Notes: a model not told the origin generated them from the letters alone. 64,000 bases of DNA from Candidatus Endomicrobiellum agilis (GCA_020328155.1 JAIXMX010000005.1:1-64000), one strand, 5' to 3'. Shown: positions 8,631-19,087, counted from the first letter of the stretch. Numbers and translations: made by a program.

Positions 8631-9719
8631 CTATTCGCGTTCTAGAGTTATCACCGCTATTTCGCTTGTATTAAATAACCTCATAGGAGGTCCCCACAAA
8701 CGCGTTCCGGAAGTTATATACATAACCGCATCGTTATTATAATATAAGCCGTAATTGTATTTCATTAAATATCTCCTCATTATTTCAATAGGCGGTATTT
8801 GCCCCGCGTGAGTATGCCCTGAAAGTTGTATTATTTTTAAGCCTTGTTTTGAAGTTTCGTCAAAGGAATCGGGGTGATGGCTTAAAAAAATTACAGGATA
8901 ATTTTTATCTGTACCAGCAAAAATTTTTGAGATTTCCGCAGGATTATCATAATCTGCATCGTTTATGCCTGCAACATTAACCAGATTTTCAACTAAAACG
9001 CTTTCATTCTGAAGAACTTTAAATCCTAATTTTTTTAACATTGAAAAATAGGCGTCAATGCCCGTATGATATTCGTGGTTCCCCGAGACGGCAAAAACTC
9101 CGTATTTCGCCTTTAATTTTTCAAAACCGTACTCAGCATATTTGTCGTCCGCATTAATATCAGTATCTATTAAATCGCCTGTAATAACTATCATATCCGG
9201 TTTCAAAGACGCCGCCTTATCAAAAATTTTATTTATGGCTTTAGGCGAAGTAACCGCGTTGATATGCACGTCCGAAAGCTGTACTATTTTCAAAGAGTCA
9301 GTCGGAAGCTGCGGAACTTTTATTTTTATTTCTTTTACGCTCAATATAAACGCAAAATTCAACAAAGACCAGATTGACGCCGCTATACTCAAAATTACAG
9401 CTATAAGAGTTGAATAATATCTGAAGTTCTTTATCTTAAGTAGTAAATTAGCTAAATTTAATACGTCGTTTACAATAAAAAAAGAAAGCGTTATTCCCCA
9501 AACACCCATACATATAAATCCAAAACGACTAATTGATAACACAATTGGAGCTTCGCAATGTCTGGCGGCAAATGAAAAAACGCTTACAATACAAAAAATA
9601 ATAAATACGGCATACAAACAAATGTTGTAAGGCCGGTTAATATTTAAGTCCAAATTCACGCGCCATGCAATATAAAGATGTCCGACTAAGTAGGCCAAAA
9701 TAAAAATCAGCGAGTCCAT
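8631..9719 (-). CDS. Membrane-anchored metallophosphoesterase (YkuE/YaeI-like)
   Basis: 362 residues. About four hydrophobic segments occupy residues 1-130; a calcineurin-like phosphoesterase domain follows with all the metal-binding motifs: LSDVHIN (DxH), GDLID, GNHEYH, HHPD and GHTHAGQ. The dinuclear metal centre hydrolyses phosphoester bonds. Relatives act on lipid or UDP-sugar pyrophosphates, but the substrate here cannot be deduced. The YkuE/YaeI resemblance is to the catalytic domain only. Confidence 0.9.
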   Translation of the reverse strand: MDSLIFILAYLVGHLYIAWRVNLDLNINRPYNICLYAVFIIFCIVSVFSFAARHCEAPIVLSISRFGFICMGVWGITLSFFIVNDVLNLANLLLKIKNFRYYSTLIAVILSIAASIWSLLNFAFILSVKEIKIKVPQLPTDSLKIVQLSDVHINAVTSPKAINKIFDKAASLKPDMIVITGDLIDTDINADDKYAEYGFEKLKAKYGVFAVSGNHEYHTGIDAYFSMLKKLGFKVLQNESVLVENLVNVAGINDADYDNPAEISKIFAGTDKNYPVIFLSHHPDSFDETSKQGLKIIQLSGHTHAGQIPPIEIMRRYLMKYNYGLYYNNDAVMYITSGTRLWGPPMRLFNTSEIAVITLERE

Positions 9720-9769
9720 AAATTGCCCCCTTGCTTGAACGACATAACTTGAGTAGATTAAAATAAGTA

Positions 9770-10306
9770 TTAACTCTTTTTTAATCGCTTCATAAGCTCC
9801 GTCCGCGCTTTTAAAAGAAATTCCGTTGCCGGTCTAGAAAGATAATCAGGATATGACCATGGAAGCTTAGTAAACCCGGTTTTCTTATTATATATTGTAG
9901 TAACTTCTCCGTATATACCTTTAGAAAGATAAATTCTGTGACTGTAATCTTTGGTCGTAGCGAGAATAACGTTTGACGGAGTTATATATCCCGGATCAAT
10001 ATTTATTCGCCTTTTATTATTTACGGCAAATCCATTTTCAATGGAGTTTGTAAAAATTTTTATCCCGGCAATATCGGCGGGGGAAATTAATCTTTCAAAC
10101 GAAATCCAAAAACGTTCCAAATTATCGCCCATTTCAATATTATAGTAATCGGAGAAATCAAAAGACATATCGTCACTTGTCAAATCAATTTCGCCGAATC
10201 TTCCCTTAAGCGCTTCAAAGGATTTTCGCTTTATTTCCCTTTCTCCATCGGATGAAATTACGCCGCAAAACAATTTTACATTTTTCGGCGCGCCTGCAGC
10301 GCCCAC
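9770..10306 (-). CDS. DUF4416 family protein
   Basis: 178 residues starting at GTG 10306, with GAGG eight bases upstream. The [15 protein letters not shown] opening, central [12 protein letters not shown] and INIDPGYI...[14 protein letters not shown] core, and C-terminal [10 protein letters not shown] match the uncharacterised DUF4416 family as I remember it. Cytoplasmic, no signal peptide. It lies just upstream of the metallophosphoesterase on the same strand. Function unknown. Confidence 0.8.
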   Translation of the reverse strand: MGAAGAPKNVKLFCGVISSDGEREIKRKSFEALKGRFGEIDLTSDDMSFDFSDYYNIEMGDNLERFWISFERLISPADIAGIKIFTNSIENGFAVNNKRRINIDPGYITPSNVILATTKDYSHRIYLSKGIYGEVTTIYNKKTGFTKLPWSYPDYLSRPATEFLLKARTELMKRLKKS

Positions 10307-10950
10307 TTTTTTACCTCGTTATTTTTATAAGGATAAGTTTACTATAAAACGTCAAAATTGTAAAATAACTTTATACGTTGCGAAGCGTGCCGTAAATGCG
10401 TTCCGCTTATCATTTATCATTGGAAGCAGCGAGTCAGATAATTACGGAAAATTCTCAATTCGACGCGCAAAGAAGTACAAAATAAACGATCAGCGAAGCG
10501 GTTTATGCACAAATTCCCTGCAAAAGGAAATTATTCTGTAAAATCGTCCGGAGAAATGGAGAGAGGATACATGTCCACTGTTGGCAATGGCGTCCATATC
10601 TGCATATGGAGGACTTTCTTTATCAAATTGCCTCATTGATTTCTTTATAGGAACAAAACATGCGCCAAAAAGATTTATTGGCAATGCCACGACTGAACAA
10701 TTAAACGAAAGGAATCGAGCATTACGATAAGGATTTTCAAGAAAAAAACATGGAGATTATCCGCACATCAGCCGAAAACAGATAACGAACTGGAAGCAGA
10801 AAATGCGATTAACGGCTTGACAGCGTTGCCATCTCGTAATGAAGAATTTAGAAAACAAAGCCCTGCGACTTGCGGCGCGGTTGATTTTCACTGCATTACC
10901 TGTTGCAGAAACATCTCTTTTTATACAGCGCGGTTAAAACAAGGAATAAA
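10307..10950. other. Gene-poor interval with possible decayed coding sequence
   Basis: No intact gene. On the plus strand an open frame from about 10710 (SITIRIFKKKTWRLSAHQ onward) runs into and overlaps the ATG of the next gene by ATGA, but it lacks a start and a recognisable family. It may be a remnant that used to be coupled to the downstream secreted protein. Confidence 0.35.
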
Positions 10951-11403
10951 ATGAAAAAATATTTTTCTACGGCGGCATTTACTTTAATATTTGCGGCAAA
11001 TGTTTTTTGTTTCGGGGATTTTGTTGAAAAAACCGATTATTTTGTAGAGTTTCAGGAGAAATCGCCTAAAATGGCGGCGGTGCTGCATGTAAATTTTACA
11101 AGAGACATCCCTGAACCTAAAGAAGCGGAAGAAATAGTAAAACAACAGTTAAAAGCATACGGGAATACGATAGCGGCAAACAAAAAATCGACAAAATATA
11201 AAAATATCATCGGCTCGGCATGGTATGTAAACAAAACATATTCTGCAAATCCCGTAAAAATTAAGTTTCAAAAAGATATAGGCACCTACGTGTGGCTTGG
11301 TAAAACAAAGAGAATCGTAACGTTTCCCGATTACATGTCTTTTCTAAAAAGAGAAAGAAATAACAAAAAAATCAAAGACAAAGCAACTAAAAAGCAGTTG
11401 TAA
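10951..11403 (+). CDS. Secreted protein of unknown function
   Basis: 150 residues from ATG 10951, chosen for the AAGGA site just upstream; an in-frame TTG further upstream would spoil the signal peptide. Sec signal peptide MKKYFSTAAFTLIFAANVFC, then about 125 residues rich in Lys with a YVWLGKTKRIVTFPDY motif near the end and a strongly basic tail. No cysteines in the mature part. Exported to the periplasm by prediction. No family recognised. Confidence 0.65.
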   Translation: MKKYFSTAAFTLIFAANVFCFGDFVEKTDYFVEFQEKSPKMAAVLHVNFTRDIPEPKEAEEIVKQQLKAYGNTIAANKKSTKYKNIIGSAWYVNKTYSANPVKIKFQKDIGTYVWLGKTKRIVTFPDYMSFLKRERNNKKIKDKATKKQL

Positions 11404-11703
11404 GAATCCAGAGATTATTCAGTTCGGCGGTATTCGTAGATTCGAGACTTGCCGATGAGGCAAGAAAAAAAGCCGGGTCCGCCGTTAGAGAGAATACCTT
11501 TTATTGGCGGATATAAAAAATTGGAAAAGAAGCATAATTTACAGCTTCATCAGAGATTGCATTACGTAGAACTCTATAAAAGAGAACGCGGGAAGCACTG
11601 TCGCTTCGAGTTGGCGAGATCTTTGCCTTCGTCTCAAACGCATCAAATAAAAGAAGGGACGAAAGACTAATTTTTTTACACTCAGCTGATATTCCGCCCT
11701 GTC

Positions 11704-12969
11704 TTACTCGTCTCTCATAGCGCAGAACTCTCCGCACATCGTGCATACATCTTCCTGCTGCGGGGGAAGTTTCGCTCTTTCCTTTGCAAATTTTACAGGA
11801 TCTATACAGAATTCTTTTTGTTTTTCCCAATTTCTCGCTTTACGCCATTTAGACATTTCGCGATCGCGCTCTGCCGCGCCTTTAACTCCTTTGACAATAT
11901 CCGCGGCGTGTCCGGCAATTCTCGAAGAAATAACGCCGTCATGGACATCTTGAACGTCGGGAAGTCTTAAATGTTCGGCGGGAGTAACATAACAAATAAA
12001 ATCAACACCGTAAGCTGCCGCCAACGCTCCGCCGATTGCAGAAGTTATATGGTCATAACCAGCAGCTATATCGGTCACCAAAGGTCCTAAAAAGTAAAGC
12101 GGCGCATCATATCCCAATCTTTTCGCAAGAATTACGTTCGCTTCAATTTGGTTCAAAGGAACATGACCTGGACCCTCTATCATAGACTGAACGCCCTCTT
12201 TCCGCGATCTTAAAACGAGTTCGCCTAAAACTGAAAGTTCGGCAAGCTGCGGTCCGTCCGAAGCGTCAAACCCACAACCCGGTCTGAACCCATCGCCAAG
12301 ACTCAATGTGACGTCATATTTTTTAGCTATTTTCAAAAGCCTGTCAAAATGTTCGTATAAAGGATTTTCTTTCCCAGTCGCATTTATGCACTTAACCAAA
12401 AAAGAGCCGCCTCTGCTCACAACGCCGGCAAGTCGCCCCTGACGATTTAATACTTCCACAGTAGCCTTGTTAATTCCACAGTGGACGGTAATAAAATCTA
12501 CGCCTTGCTGCGCTTGTTCTTCTATAACGTCAAACAACAATTCGCCGTCAATTTCGGATATTTTTCCGCCTTTTGCAACCGTTCTGCAAGCAGCTTCGTA
12601 AATAGGAACCGTTCCCACCTGCACGGGCGAAGCGGCAAGAATTTTTTTTCTTATCTGCACTAAGTCGCCGCCTGTTGACAAATCCATAACGGCATCGGCG
12701 CCGGCTTTAACGGCGGCATCAAGTTTTGCAAGTTCCTCCGCAATGTCAATATGGTCAGGCGATGTGCCGATATTAGCGTTGACTTTCGTCTTCAATCCCT
12801 TCCCGACAGCTACGATTTCTTGAAGTTTCCTATTGACGTTTTTGGGTATGACAATAGTCCCGTCAGCAACGCCGGCTCTTATAAATTCTTCGTCTAAATT
12901 TTCGGCTTTAGCGGCACTCTTTATTAAGCCGTTCGCTTTTTTACTCTGAGCATCTTCCATTAGTGTCAT
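11704..12969 (-). CDS. thiC: Phosphomethylpyrimidine synthase ThiC
   Basis: 421 residues from ATG 12969 (GGAGG seven bases upstream; an in-frame upstream ATG lacks one). It is the short bacterial ThiC form without the long N-terminal extension. Core motifs GTVPIYEA, DFITVHCGI, SRGGSFL, SLGDGFRPGC and EGPGHVP are present, and the C-terminal 4Fe-4S motif is CTMCGEFC. A radical-SAM enzyme that rearranges aminoimidazole ribotide into HMP phosphate for thiamine. I looked for a TPP riboswitch upstream and did not see one. Confidence 0.97.
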   Translation of the reverse strand: MTLMEDAQSKKANGLIKSAAKAENLDEEFIRAGVADGTIVIPKNVNRKLQEIVAVGKGLKTKVNANIGTSPDHIDIAEELAKLDAAVKAGADAVMDLSTGGDLVQIRKKILAASPVQVGTVPIYEAACRTVAKGGKISEIDGELLFDVIEEQAQQGVDFITVHCGINKATVEVLNRQGRLAGVVSRGGSFLVKCINATGKENPLYEHFDRLLKIAKKYDVTLSLGDGFRPGCGFDASDGPQLAELSVLGELVLRSRKEGVQSMIEGPGHVPLNQIEANVILAKRLGYDAPLYFLGPLVTDIAAGYDHITSAIGGALAAAYGVDFICYVTPAEHLRLPDVQDVHDGVISSRIAGHAADIVKGVKGAAERDREMSKWRKARNWEKQKEFCIDPVKFAKERAKLPPQQEDVCTMCGEFCAMRDE

Positions 12970-13217
12970 TATTCCTCCATTTAATATCCCTGCCGCAAAT
13001 TTATTCCGCAATATATTTTTGATTTCCGCCGTCAGGTTTATCCGGCATAGTCAACGGCAATTTACCCGATTTGACAAGCAGACTTAAAAAGGTATTTTGA
13101 TTAGCTCATTACTCATTTTTTATGCTTTTTTTTCTTATTAAAAAGATGCATTGGCAACTTCTTTTACCTCATATAATTCCAACATCTTCTTTTAATTAAG
13201 GATTTTCTGCGGATTGA

Positions 13218-13496
13218 AAATCAGCACGGTTAGTCTCGTTTAAAGACGATTTTGAAAACCTTCTGCGGGAATTTCCTCAAGCGGAAAAACAGAAAGCAGA
13301 CGGCAGTTTAGGCAAATTATTTACAGAATCGGCAAAATCCCGTTTGATTGAATTAATATTCTCTTTGACAATTTCGATATCTGCAGCTTTGTCAGGTTCT
13401 TTCGTCTATTACCTTAATCCTTTAGGCTTCATATCTCATTTCCCTCTTCCGTTTCCTCTGCTCCTTCAACGATGTTGCGATTTATTTCCTGCGTAG
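13218..13496 (+). pseudogene. Open frame without start; membrane-protein remnant
   Basis: 93 codons open on the plus strand, beginning after a stop: a charged stretch (FKDDFENLLREFPQAEKQK) followed by a helix and one hydrophobic span (LIELIFSLTISISAAL). It has the look of a real inner-membrane protein with a cytoplasmic N-terminus, but no initiator with a ribosome site. The remainder of the 12970-13614 gap is empty as far as I can tell. Confidence 0.3.
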
Positions 13497-13614
13497 TTTT
13501 TAGCTCTACTGACACCACTCCAAATCTTTTAAGCTGACAAAGCAACTAACTAACAGACAAACTTTATATTGCCCTATATATCGTTCTGCACGAGCGGCCG
13601 TTCTATTTTTTCAT

Positions 13615-14166
13615 TTACTGTAAGGACTTCTTTCCCGCAATAGCGTTGACTGCCCCCCCCTCATACGCTTTTGCAATAAAAAACTTTCTATACTTTAAAT
13701 AAACCAGCTTTTCAGCGCTGTACGCCGCATATCTCTGTTTTTTAAAATCTGCGGACGCTTCAGGGAAAAAAGTTTTTGAATATTCCTCTAAAACTCTTAG
13801 AGATTCTTGAACGCGTTTAAAATTTGCAACTATTACGCCTGACAATTCTTTCTTTAACAGTTCAGGCATTTGTCTGCCGGAATCGTCGGAAGAATCTCTC
13901 TCTTTTATAAGTTTGCCATAATTGTCTCTCAAGATTTTATCCACATCATGACGAATCCCGCGAACTTTTTTATAAAAAGAACCGTCATTTAAAACAAAGC
14001 GCAGACTATCTTCAACAACTCTCAAACCTTCGCGGCAACGATTTAAATTTGCGTCGATAATTCTCAAAGCGGACTTCCGGTTAAAATTTCCGAAAGCAAC
14101 GCCCTCTGAGCGTTTGGAAACGACAGACGGAGGAATTCTTCTTTTGTTATTAGTTTTATTGCTCAT
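13615..14166 (-). CDS. ThiD2-like (thiamine-phosphate pyrophosphorylase-associated) domain protein
   Basis: 183 residues from ATG 14166 (GGAAG upstream). The core ALRIIDANLNRCREGLRVVE, IRHDVDKILRDNYGKL and VANFKRVQESLRVLEEYSK is typical of the helical ThiD2 domain usually fused to the N-terminus of ThiE in some bacteria. No ThiE TIM barrel follows, so this is a stand-alone domain or a truncated fusion. ThiD2 is linked to HMP-phosphate kinase activity in the literature of the family. Context with thiC supports a thiamine role. Confidence 0.7.
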   Translation of the reverse strand: MSNKTNNKRRIPPSVVSKRSEGVAFGNFNRKSALRIIDANLNRCREGLRVVEDSLRFVLNDGSFYKKVRGIRHDVDKILRDNYGKLIKERDSSDDSGRQMPELLKKELSGVIVANFKRVQESLRVLEEYSKTFFPEASADFKKQRYAAYSAEKLVYLKYRKFFIAKAYEGGAVNAIAGKKSLQ

Positions 14167-14502
14167 TCCCAAACTTCCGCTCCCGCCTTTAACAAACAAA
14201 ACATTTCATGCGCGCAATCGTTATCATCCGCTCCTTCAAAAAAAATTTCTATCCTCGCTCTTTTGTCTATTCCGCAAAGTCTCCCGGCTTGCCGCTAAAC
14301 CCGTGTGAAAAAGCATATGCAGCGTTGAAAACATATTATCGAGAAAGATAAGCAAACGGCAGCAAGTCCAAATCTTTCCCAATTCAAAACATTCTTGACA
14401 GGAAGACTTTTCCCGCTGCGGTTGCCGTTAAGATGACTTCTCGGCAATCGGCGCGCCACGCGCAAATACAAGAGAAGACGCAACAATAATATTCTGATTT
14501 TT
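14167..14502. other. Gap without a supported gene
   Basis: Only Arg/Leu-rich chance frames on the minus strand. If a thiE barrel once followed or preceded the ThiD2 domain, no recognisable trace remains here. Confidence 0.35.
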
Positions 14503-15012
14503 TCATTTTTGACCCTGCATTATTTCAGCGCCATAACGGTTTATTATTAAATTTATCAAATTTGTCGTCGATTTCCCTTTTACAAAAGGAAACCTGTAAA
14601 CTTTTTTTACATATTTTTTTCCGACTATTTCCGACAGCTTATAATCGCCGCCCTTCACCAAAATATCCGGACGCAATTCGCTTAAAATTTTTACCGGCGT
14701 TCGCTCGCCAAACACAACGACATAATCTACAGGTTTTAAAGAAAGAAGCAGTTTCGCTCTGTCCTTTTCTGCGGACAAAGGTCTTTTGGGACCTTTAAGA
14801 CAACTCAAAGATTTATCCGAATTTATAGCAACTATTAAAACATCGCCCATGCTTTTCGCCTTTTCAAGAAGGCTTATATGCCCCAAATGAAGCAAATCAA
14901 AACAGCCGTTTGTAAAAACCACTTTTTTACCGGCTTTCTGAAGTTTTTTTATTTCCGCCTGCATTTTTTTTCTTGTCAAGGCTTTATTTTGGCTCTTTGA
15001 GCGTTTAAGCAT
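14503..15012 (-). CDS. rfaE2: D-glycero-beta-D-manno-heptose 1-phosphate adenylyltransferase
   Basis: 169 residues. A single nucleotidyltransferase domain of the cytidylyltransferase fold: FTNGCFDLLHLGH contains the HxGH motif, GKSTTNLI near the end the ISTT-like motif. It corresponds to the C-terminal half of HldE; in this organism it is a separate gene. It makes ADP-heptose for lipopolysaccharide cores. ATG 15012 is preferred over the in-frame TTG at 15021. Lies 20 bp after gcvPB on the same strand. Confidence 0.9.
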   Translation of the reverse strand: MLKRSKSQNKALTRKKMQAEIKKLQKAGKKVVFTNGCFDLLHLGHISLLEKAKSMGDVLIVAINSDKSLSCLKGPKRPLSAEKDRAKLLLSLKPVDYVVVFGERTPVKILSELRPDILVKGGDYKLSEIVGKKYVKKVYRFPFVKGKSTTNLINLIINRYGAEIMQGQK

Positions 15013-15031
15013 TGCTTTCAAGCTTCTTGTT

Positions 15032-16459
15032 TTACCACTTCAAAATCGGTTTTCTTGCCGCTTCCACTTCGTTTAACCTTCTGACAGAAGTATTAACCGG
15101 CGCATCTTTAAGTTTCTGCGGTTCTTGCGCCGCTTCTTCAAGAATAATTTTAATAAGATTGTTAACAAATGCATCTAGCGTTTCTTTAGATTCCGTTTCG
15201 GTAGGCTCCACCATAATCGCTTCTTCAACAATCAGCGGAAAATATACCGTCGGAGCGTAATAACCGTAATCCAAAAGTCTCTTTGCAATATCTAAAGTCC
15301 TCACGCCATTTTTAAACAAAGATTTGGGAGAGAGAACAAACTCGTGCATGCATCTGCTTCCAGCGGGAACATTGATTTTATCTTTAAACCTCGCAAGCAT
15401 ATAATTTGCGTTTAAAACAGCCTGCTCCGAGACACTTTTTAAACCTTCCGCGCCAAGCGATTTTATGTAAATATACGCTTTTAATATCACAGGGAAATTT
15501 CCAAAAAACGCTTTCAGCTTTCCTATGCTTTTCGGCTTTTTATAATTTAAAACAAATTTAGATTTCTTGTTTTCTATTCTCGGCACGGGCAGAAAAGGCT
15601 CTAAAAACGCTTTTACGCCGACAGGACCCGATCCTGGACCGCCGCCGCCGTGCGGAGTTGAAAAAGTTTTATGAAGATTTATATGCATAACGTCAAAACC
15701 CATATCGCCGGGTCTTACTATGCCCATAACAGCATTCAGATTTGCGCCGTCATAATATAAAAGACTGCCGTTTTCATGAACTATTCTTGATATTTCAGGT
15801 ATATTTTTTTCAAACGTTCCTAGAGTATTAGGAACGGTAAGCATAACCGCGGCGACATCAGAAGTTAGGATTTCCTTTAATTTTTCAGGAACTATGCTTC
15901 CGTCCGGCTCCGATTTTAAAGGAACAATTTTAAAACCCGCAAAAGCTGCCGAAGCGGGATTTGTCCCGTGAGCGGAATCAGGAACGATTATTTTTGTTCT
16001 TTCCTGCTTTATAGATTTAAAATACTCTGCGATTATCAAAAGTCCCGTAAACTCTCCGTGCGCCCCCGCCGCAGGCTGAAGCGAAAAATAATCCATTCCG
16101 GAAATCTCGCATAAATCTCTTTCACATTCGCACATTACTTCTAAAACGCCTTGCATGCTTTCCGCCGGCTGGCGCGGATGTATAAAGTTAAAAGCTTCGT
16201 CTTTAGCAATACGCTCATTTATCAAAGGATTATATTTCATCGTACATGATCCAAGCGGATAAAAAACCGTGCTTAAGGCATAATTTTTCCTTGAAAGATT
16301 TGTAAAATGTCTCAACAGATCGCTTTCCGCAATACTCGGGAGACCTAAATCTGAATTTCTTTTTAAATTTTCAGGAATTTGCACGTCAATTTCAACGTCC
16401 GAATTCACGCTGTATGCCGGCTTGCATTCCGAAGACAGCTCATTTAATAATTTTTCCAT
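15032..16459 (-). CDS. gcvPB: Glycine dehydrogenase (decarboxylating) subunit 2
   Basis: About 475 residues, full length. The PLP site is in INLHKTFSTPHGGGGPGSG (Lys in HKTF), with LQPAAGAHGE and GTNPASAAFAGF upstream. Together with GcvPA it forms the P-protein that decarboxylates glycine onto lipoyl-GcvH. Start ATG 16459 has AGAGGT upstream; an in-frame ATG at 16480 is an alternative. gcvPA and gcvH lie 4.7 kb upstream, separated by the lipoprotein island. No gcvT is in the window. Confidence 0.96.
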   Translation of the reverse strand: MEKLLNELSSECKPAYSVNSDVEIDVQIPENLKRNSDLGLPSIAESDLLRHFTNLSRKNYALSTVFYPLGSCTMKYNPLINERIAKDEAFNFIHPRQPAESMQGVLEVMCECERDLCEISGMDYFSLQPAAGAHGEFTGLLIIAEYFKSIKQERTKIIVPDSAHGTNPASAAFAGFKIVPLKSEPDGSIVPEKLKEILTSDVAAVMLTVPNTLGTFEKNIPEISRIVHENGSLLYYDGANLNAVMGIVRPGDMGFDVMHINLHKTFSTPHGGGGPGSGPVGVKAFLEPFLPVPRIENKKSKFVLNYKKPKSIGKLKAFFGNFPVILKAYIYIKSLGAEGLKSVSEQAVLNANYMLARFKDKINVPAGSRCMHEFVLSPKSLFKNGVRTLDIAKRLLDYGYYAPTVYFPLIVEEAIMVEPTETESKETLDAFVNNLIKIILEEAAQEPQKLKDAPVNTSVRRLNEVEAARKPILKW

Positions 16460-16637
16460 TTTTATACCTCTGCGCTCCATTTTTTTAAAATTACGCCTTG
16501 TTATCGCGATTGTGCTTGGAAGCGCTAAGCCCCATCCTTTTAAATTACGCTTTTGTCACACGCCAAACCTACAGATATTTCTCAATTTCAATTTACGGTT
16601 TTTCCTAAACGGCAGCATTTTTTGCAGCAATAGTTTC

Positions 16638-16805
16638 TCAAATTCTTTCATATATTGAACTTATTATATCTTCGCGCATATCAATCAGGTCTCTCGGAGG
16701 CTCGTCAAACTTACCTCACCGACTTATCAGCGGCTGTGCGGAAATGTAGATATTGCGTGTTTCCTTTAAAATGTCTTCTGTAACGCTCTCAACGTTTTCG
16801 GGCAT
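16638..16805 (-). pseudogene. Small protein family copy E, interrupted by a stop
   Basis: ATG 16805, ribosome site AGGAG overlapping the stop of the preceding lipoprotein. It reads MPENVESVTEDILKETR and stops at codon 30 (TGA) because of a small deletion relative to the intact copy at 17954-18130. Homologous sequence (KFDEPPRDLIDMREDII) continues in the same frame to a stop at 16638. No lipoprotein follows; this is the end of the island. Confidence 0.75.
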
Positions 16806-16814
16806 TCTAGGCTC

Positions 16815-17399
<585 letters not shown>

Positions 17400-17400
17400 T

Positions 17401-17949
17401 TTAATATTTAAATACAGGTGTTTTAATTCCGAATATCTTCCTCAACAGAGGTTTCAGCTTTGGCGGATTAAATATATAGAAGCAAACATTGTCAATCCCA
17501 TTAACCCTAAAAGGTATTTCATCAATATATCTACTTGAAATAACAGAAAAAAAATGACCATCTTGAAAATAACATGCTGCATAATTTTGCTTCATATTTT
17601 CAACAACCTTCAATTTATCTACAGAGCGAGGCTTAATATCTGCAAATCTATAAAGCAACTTATAACCGACATAACATACGACAATAACGGACAGAATGAC
17701 AGCACCAATCTTCCCAACTGAGCTGCCTGTATCAGCAGTATCAGACGCAGGCGGAACAGACTTACTCGGCTCAGATGTTGGAGCGGGAGTGTTTGAAGGT
17801 TCGGGAGCGGAAGCATTTGGAGTATCTGACGTCAGCGAATGCGGTGCTTTATCTTCAGTAACAGCATTCACAGGGCTTCCATGCCTAAGCAGCTTATCAC
17901 AGCCAGACATCAGGCATATACATATACATATACATATAATTTTTTTCAT
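17401..17949 (-). CDS. Paralogous lipoprotein 5 with (Ile-Cys)4 signal peptide
   Basis: 182 residues, same architecture as its neighbours: signal peptide with four TATATG hexamers and lipobox LMSGC, a longer Pro/Ser/Thr linker (APEPSNTPAPTSEPSKS), helix IGAVILSVIVVCYVGYKLL, and a C-terminal domain with CYFQDGHFFSVISSRYIDEI and LKPLLRKIFGI. The ATG is four bases after the stop of the intact small protein at 17954, and its own stop is one base before the next lipoprotein ATG, so all are translated from one messenger. The closest paralogue by eye is the copy at 18342-18908. Confidence 0.85.
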   Translation of the reverse strand: MKKIICICICICLMSGCDKLLRHGSPVNAVTEDKAPHSLTSDTPNASAPEPSNTPAPTSEPSKSVPPASDTADTGSSVGKIGAVILSVIVVCYVGYKLLYRFADIKPRSVDKLKVVENMKQNYAACYFQDGHFFSVISSRYIDEIPFRVNGIDNVCFYIFNPPKLKPLLRKIFGIKTPVFKY

Positions 17950-17953
17950 TTTC

Positions 17954-18130
17954 TTAGTTGTCCCCTATCCTGTAAACTAAACCTATTATATCTTCGCGCA
18001 TATCAATCAGGTCTCTGGGAGGCTCGTCAAACCTATCGCATAACCGCCTTATTAACGACTGTGCGGAAATGCAGATGTTGCGTGTTTCCTTTAAAATGTC
18101 TTCTGTAACGCTCTTAACGTTTTCTGCCAT
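17954..18130 (-). CDS. Intact 58-residue small protein of the lipoprotein operon (copy D)
   Basis: This is the only intact member of a family found five times in the window. It starts MAENVKSVTEDILKET, continues ISAQSLIRRLCDRFDEPPRD and ends IIGLVYRIGDN. It has no signal peptide; it is predicted helical and amphipathic with a central FDEPPR turn, so probably cytoplasmic. Ribosome site AGGAGA precedes the ATG. The stop is four bases before the ATG of lipoprotein 5. Conservation of the pairing suggests it acts with, or regulates, the lipoprotein. No known family recognised. Confidence 0.75.
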   Translation of the reverse strand: MAENVKSVTEDILKETRNICISAQSLIRRLCDRFDEPPRDLIDMREDIIGLVYRIGDN

Positions 18131-18147
18131 TCTATTCTCCTACAATA

Positions 18148-18345
18148 TCAAAGTCTAAAATCCTTTTTATCTTTATCTTCATCATCTTCGTCTTCTTTCG
18201 CCAGCGGAAACATCATTGCCTTAGACTTTATAATATCAGCGTCACGCCTTATATCTTGGCAGACACCGAACAGCTTCTGCAATTCAGCGGACAGGTCTGG
18301 AGCAGAACGCAACAACCTAATAATCTCTTTAGTATTTTCGGTTAT
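18148..18345 (-). pseudogene. Second small protein (acidic tail), start codon apparently lost
   Basis: A 65-codon frame that opens ITENTKEIIRLLRSAP and ends with a highly acidic/basic tail (LAKEDEDDEDKDKKDF). Its first codon ATA overlaps the TAA of lipoprotein 4 as ATAA, exactly where an ATGA overlap would be expected, so the ancestral ATG seems to have become ATA. Internal TTG codons could initiate a shorter form of about 54 residues. It lies between lipoprotein 4 and small protein copy D. Confidence 0.5.
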
Positions 18346-18908
18346 TTTTTCGGAACAGGTATTTCAATTCTGAATATCTTCCTCAACCAAGTCTTCAGAA
18401 GTTTCAACTTTGACAAATTAGGTATATAATGATAAGAGGAAACCATTCCTTCATTCGTACAAACCTTAACAGGTATTTCGTCAATATATTCATCTGAATC
18501 CATATCAAAAAAATAATTATCTTTAAAATAACATAAACTATAATTTCCTAAGACACTGTTAAAAATCTTCAAGTCATCTACAGAGATAGGTTTAATACTT
18601 GCAAATCTATAAAGCAACTTATAACCGACATAACATACGACAATAACAGACAGAATGACAGCACCAATCTTCCCAACTGAGCTGCCTGTATCAGCAGTAT
18701 CAGACGCAGGCGGAACAGACTTACTCGGCTCAGGCGTTGGAGCGGGAGTGTTTGAAGGTTCGGGAGCGGAAGCATTTGGAGTATCTGACGTCAGCGAATG
18801 CGGTGCTTTATCCTCAGCAACAGCATTCACAGGACTTCCACGATTAAACGACTTATCACAGCCAGATATCAGACATATACATAAACATACACATATAATT
18901 TTTTTCAT
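18342..18908 (-). CDS. Paralogous lipoprotein 4, degenerate Ile-Cys signal peptide
   Basis: 188 residues from ATG 18908. The signal peptide is MKKIICVCLCICLISGC: the TATATG repeat is present but interrupted by substitutions (Val, Leu), which should stabilise its length. The linker, helix (IGAVILSVIVVCYVGYKLL) and C-terminal domain (CYFKDNYFFDMDSDEYIDEIP, ending LKTWLRKIFRIEIPVPKK) match the neighbours. It is preceded by the frameshifted small protein copy C. Confidence 0.85.
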   Translation of the reverse strand: MKKIICVCLCICLISGCDKSFNRGSPVNAVAEDKAPHSLTSDTPNASAPEPSNTPAPTPEPSKSVPPASDTADTGSSVGKIGAVILSVIVVCYVGYKLLYRFASIKPISVDDLKIFNSVLGNYSLCYFKDNYFFDMDSDEYIDEIPVKVCTNEGMVSSYHYIPNLSKLKLLKTWLRKIFRIEIPVPKK

Positions 18909-18913
18909 TTTCT

Positions 18914-19087
18914 TAGTTGTCCTCAATTCTATAAACTGAACTTTTTATATCTTCATATATCAATCAATTCTCTCGGAGGCTCGTCAAACTTACCGCATAA
19001 CCGCCTTATCAGCGACTGTGCGGAAATGTAGATACTGCGTGTTTCCTTTAAAATGTCTTCTGTAACGCTCTCAACCTTTTCAGGCAT
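18914..19087 (-). pseudogene. Small protein family copy C, frameshifted
   Basis: ATG 19087; reads MPEKVESVTEDILKETRSIY and runs to a premature stop after 44 residues (18953), caused by a 2-bp deletion relative to copy D. The original ending (YEDIKSSVYRIEDN) is intact in the other frame up to 18914. A 44-residue product could still be made. The same deletion occurs in copy B, so B and C share it by descent or gene conversion. Confidence 0.7.

Noticed and set aside
10490-10690. Minus-strand 66-codon frame before the secreted protein
   Set aside because: No ribosome site, unremarkable composition; region looks decayed.
12970-13250. TPP riboswitch upstream of thiC
   Set aside because: The conserved CTGAGA and ACC...GATCTGG elements were not found on the minus strand.
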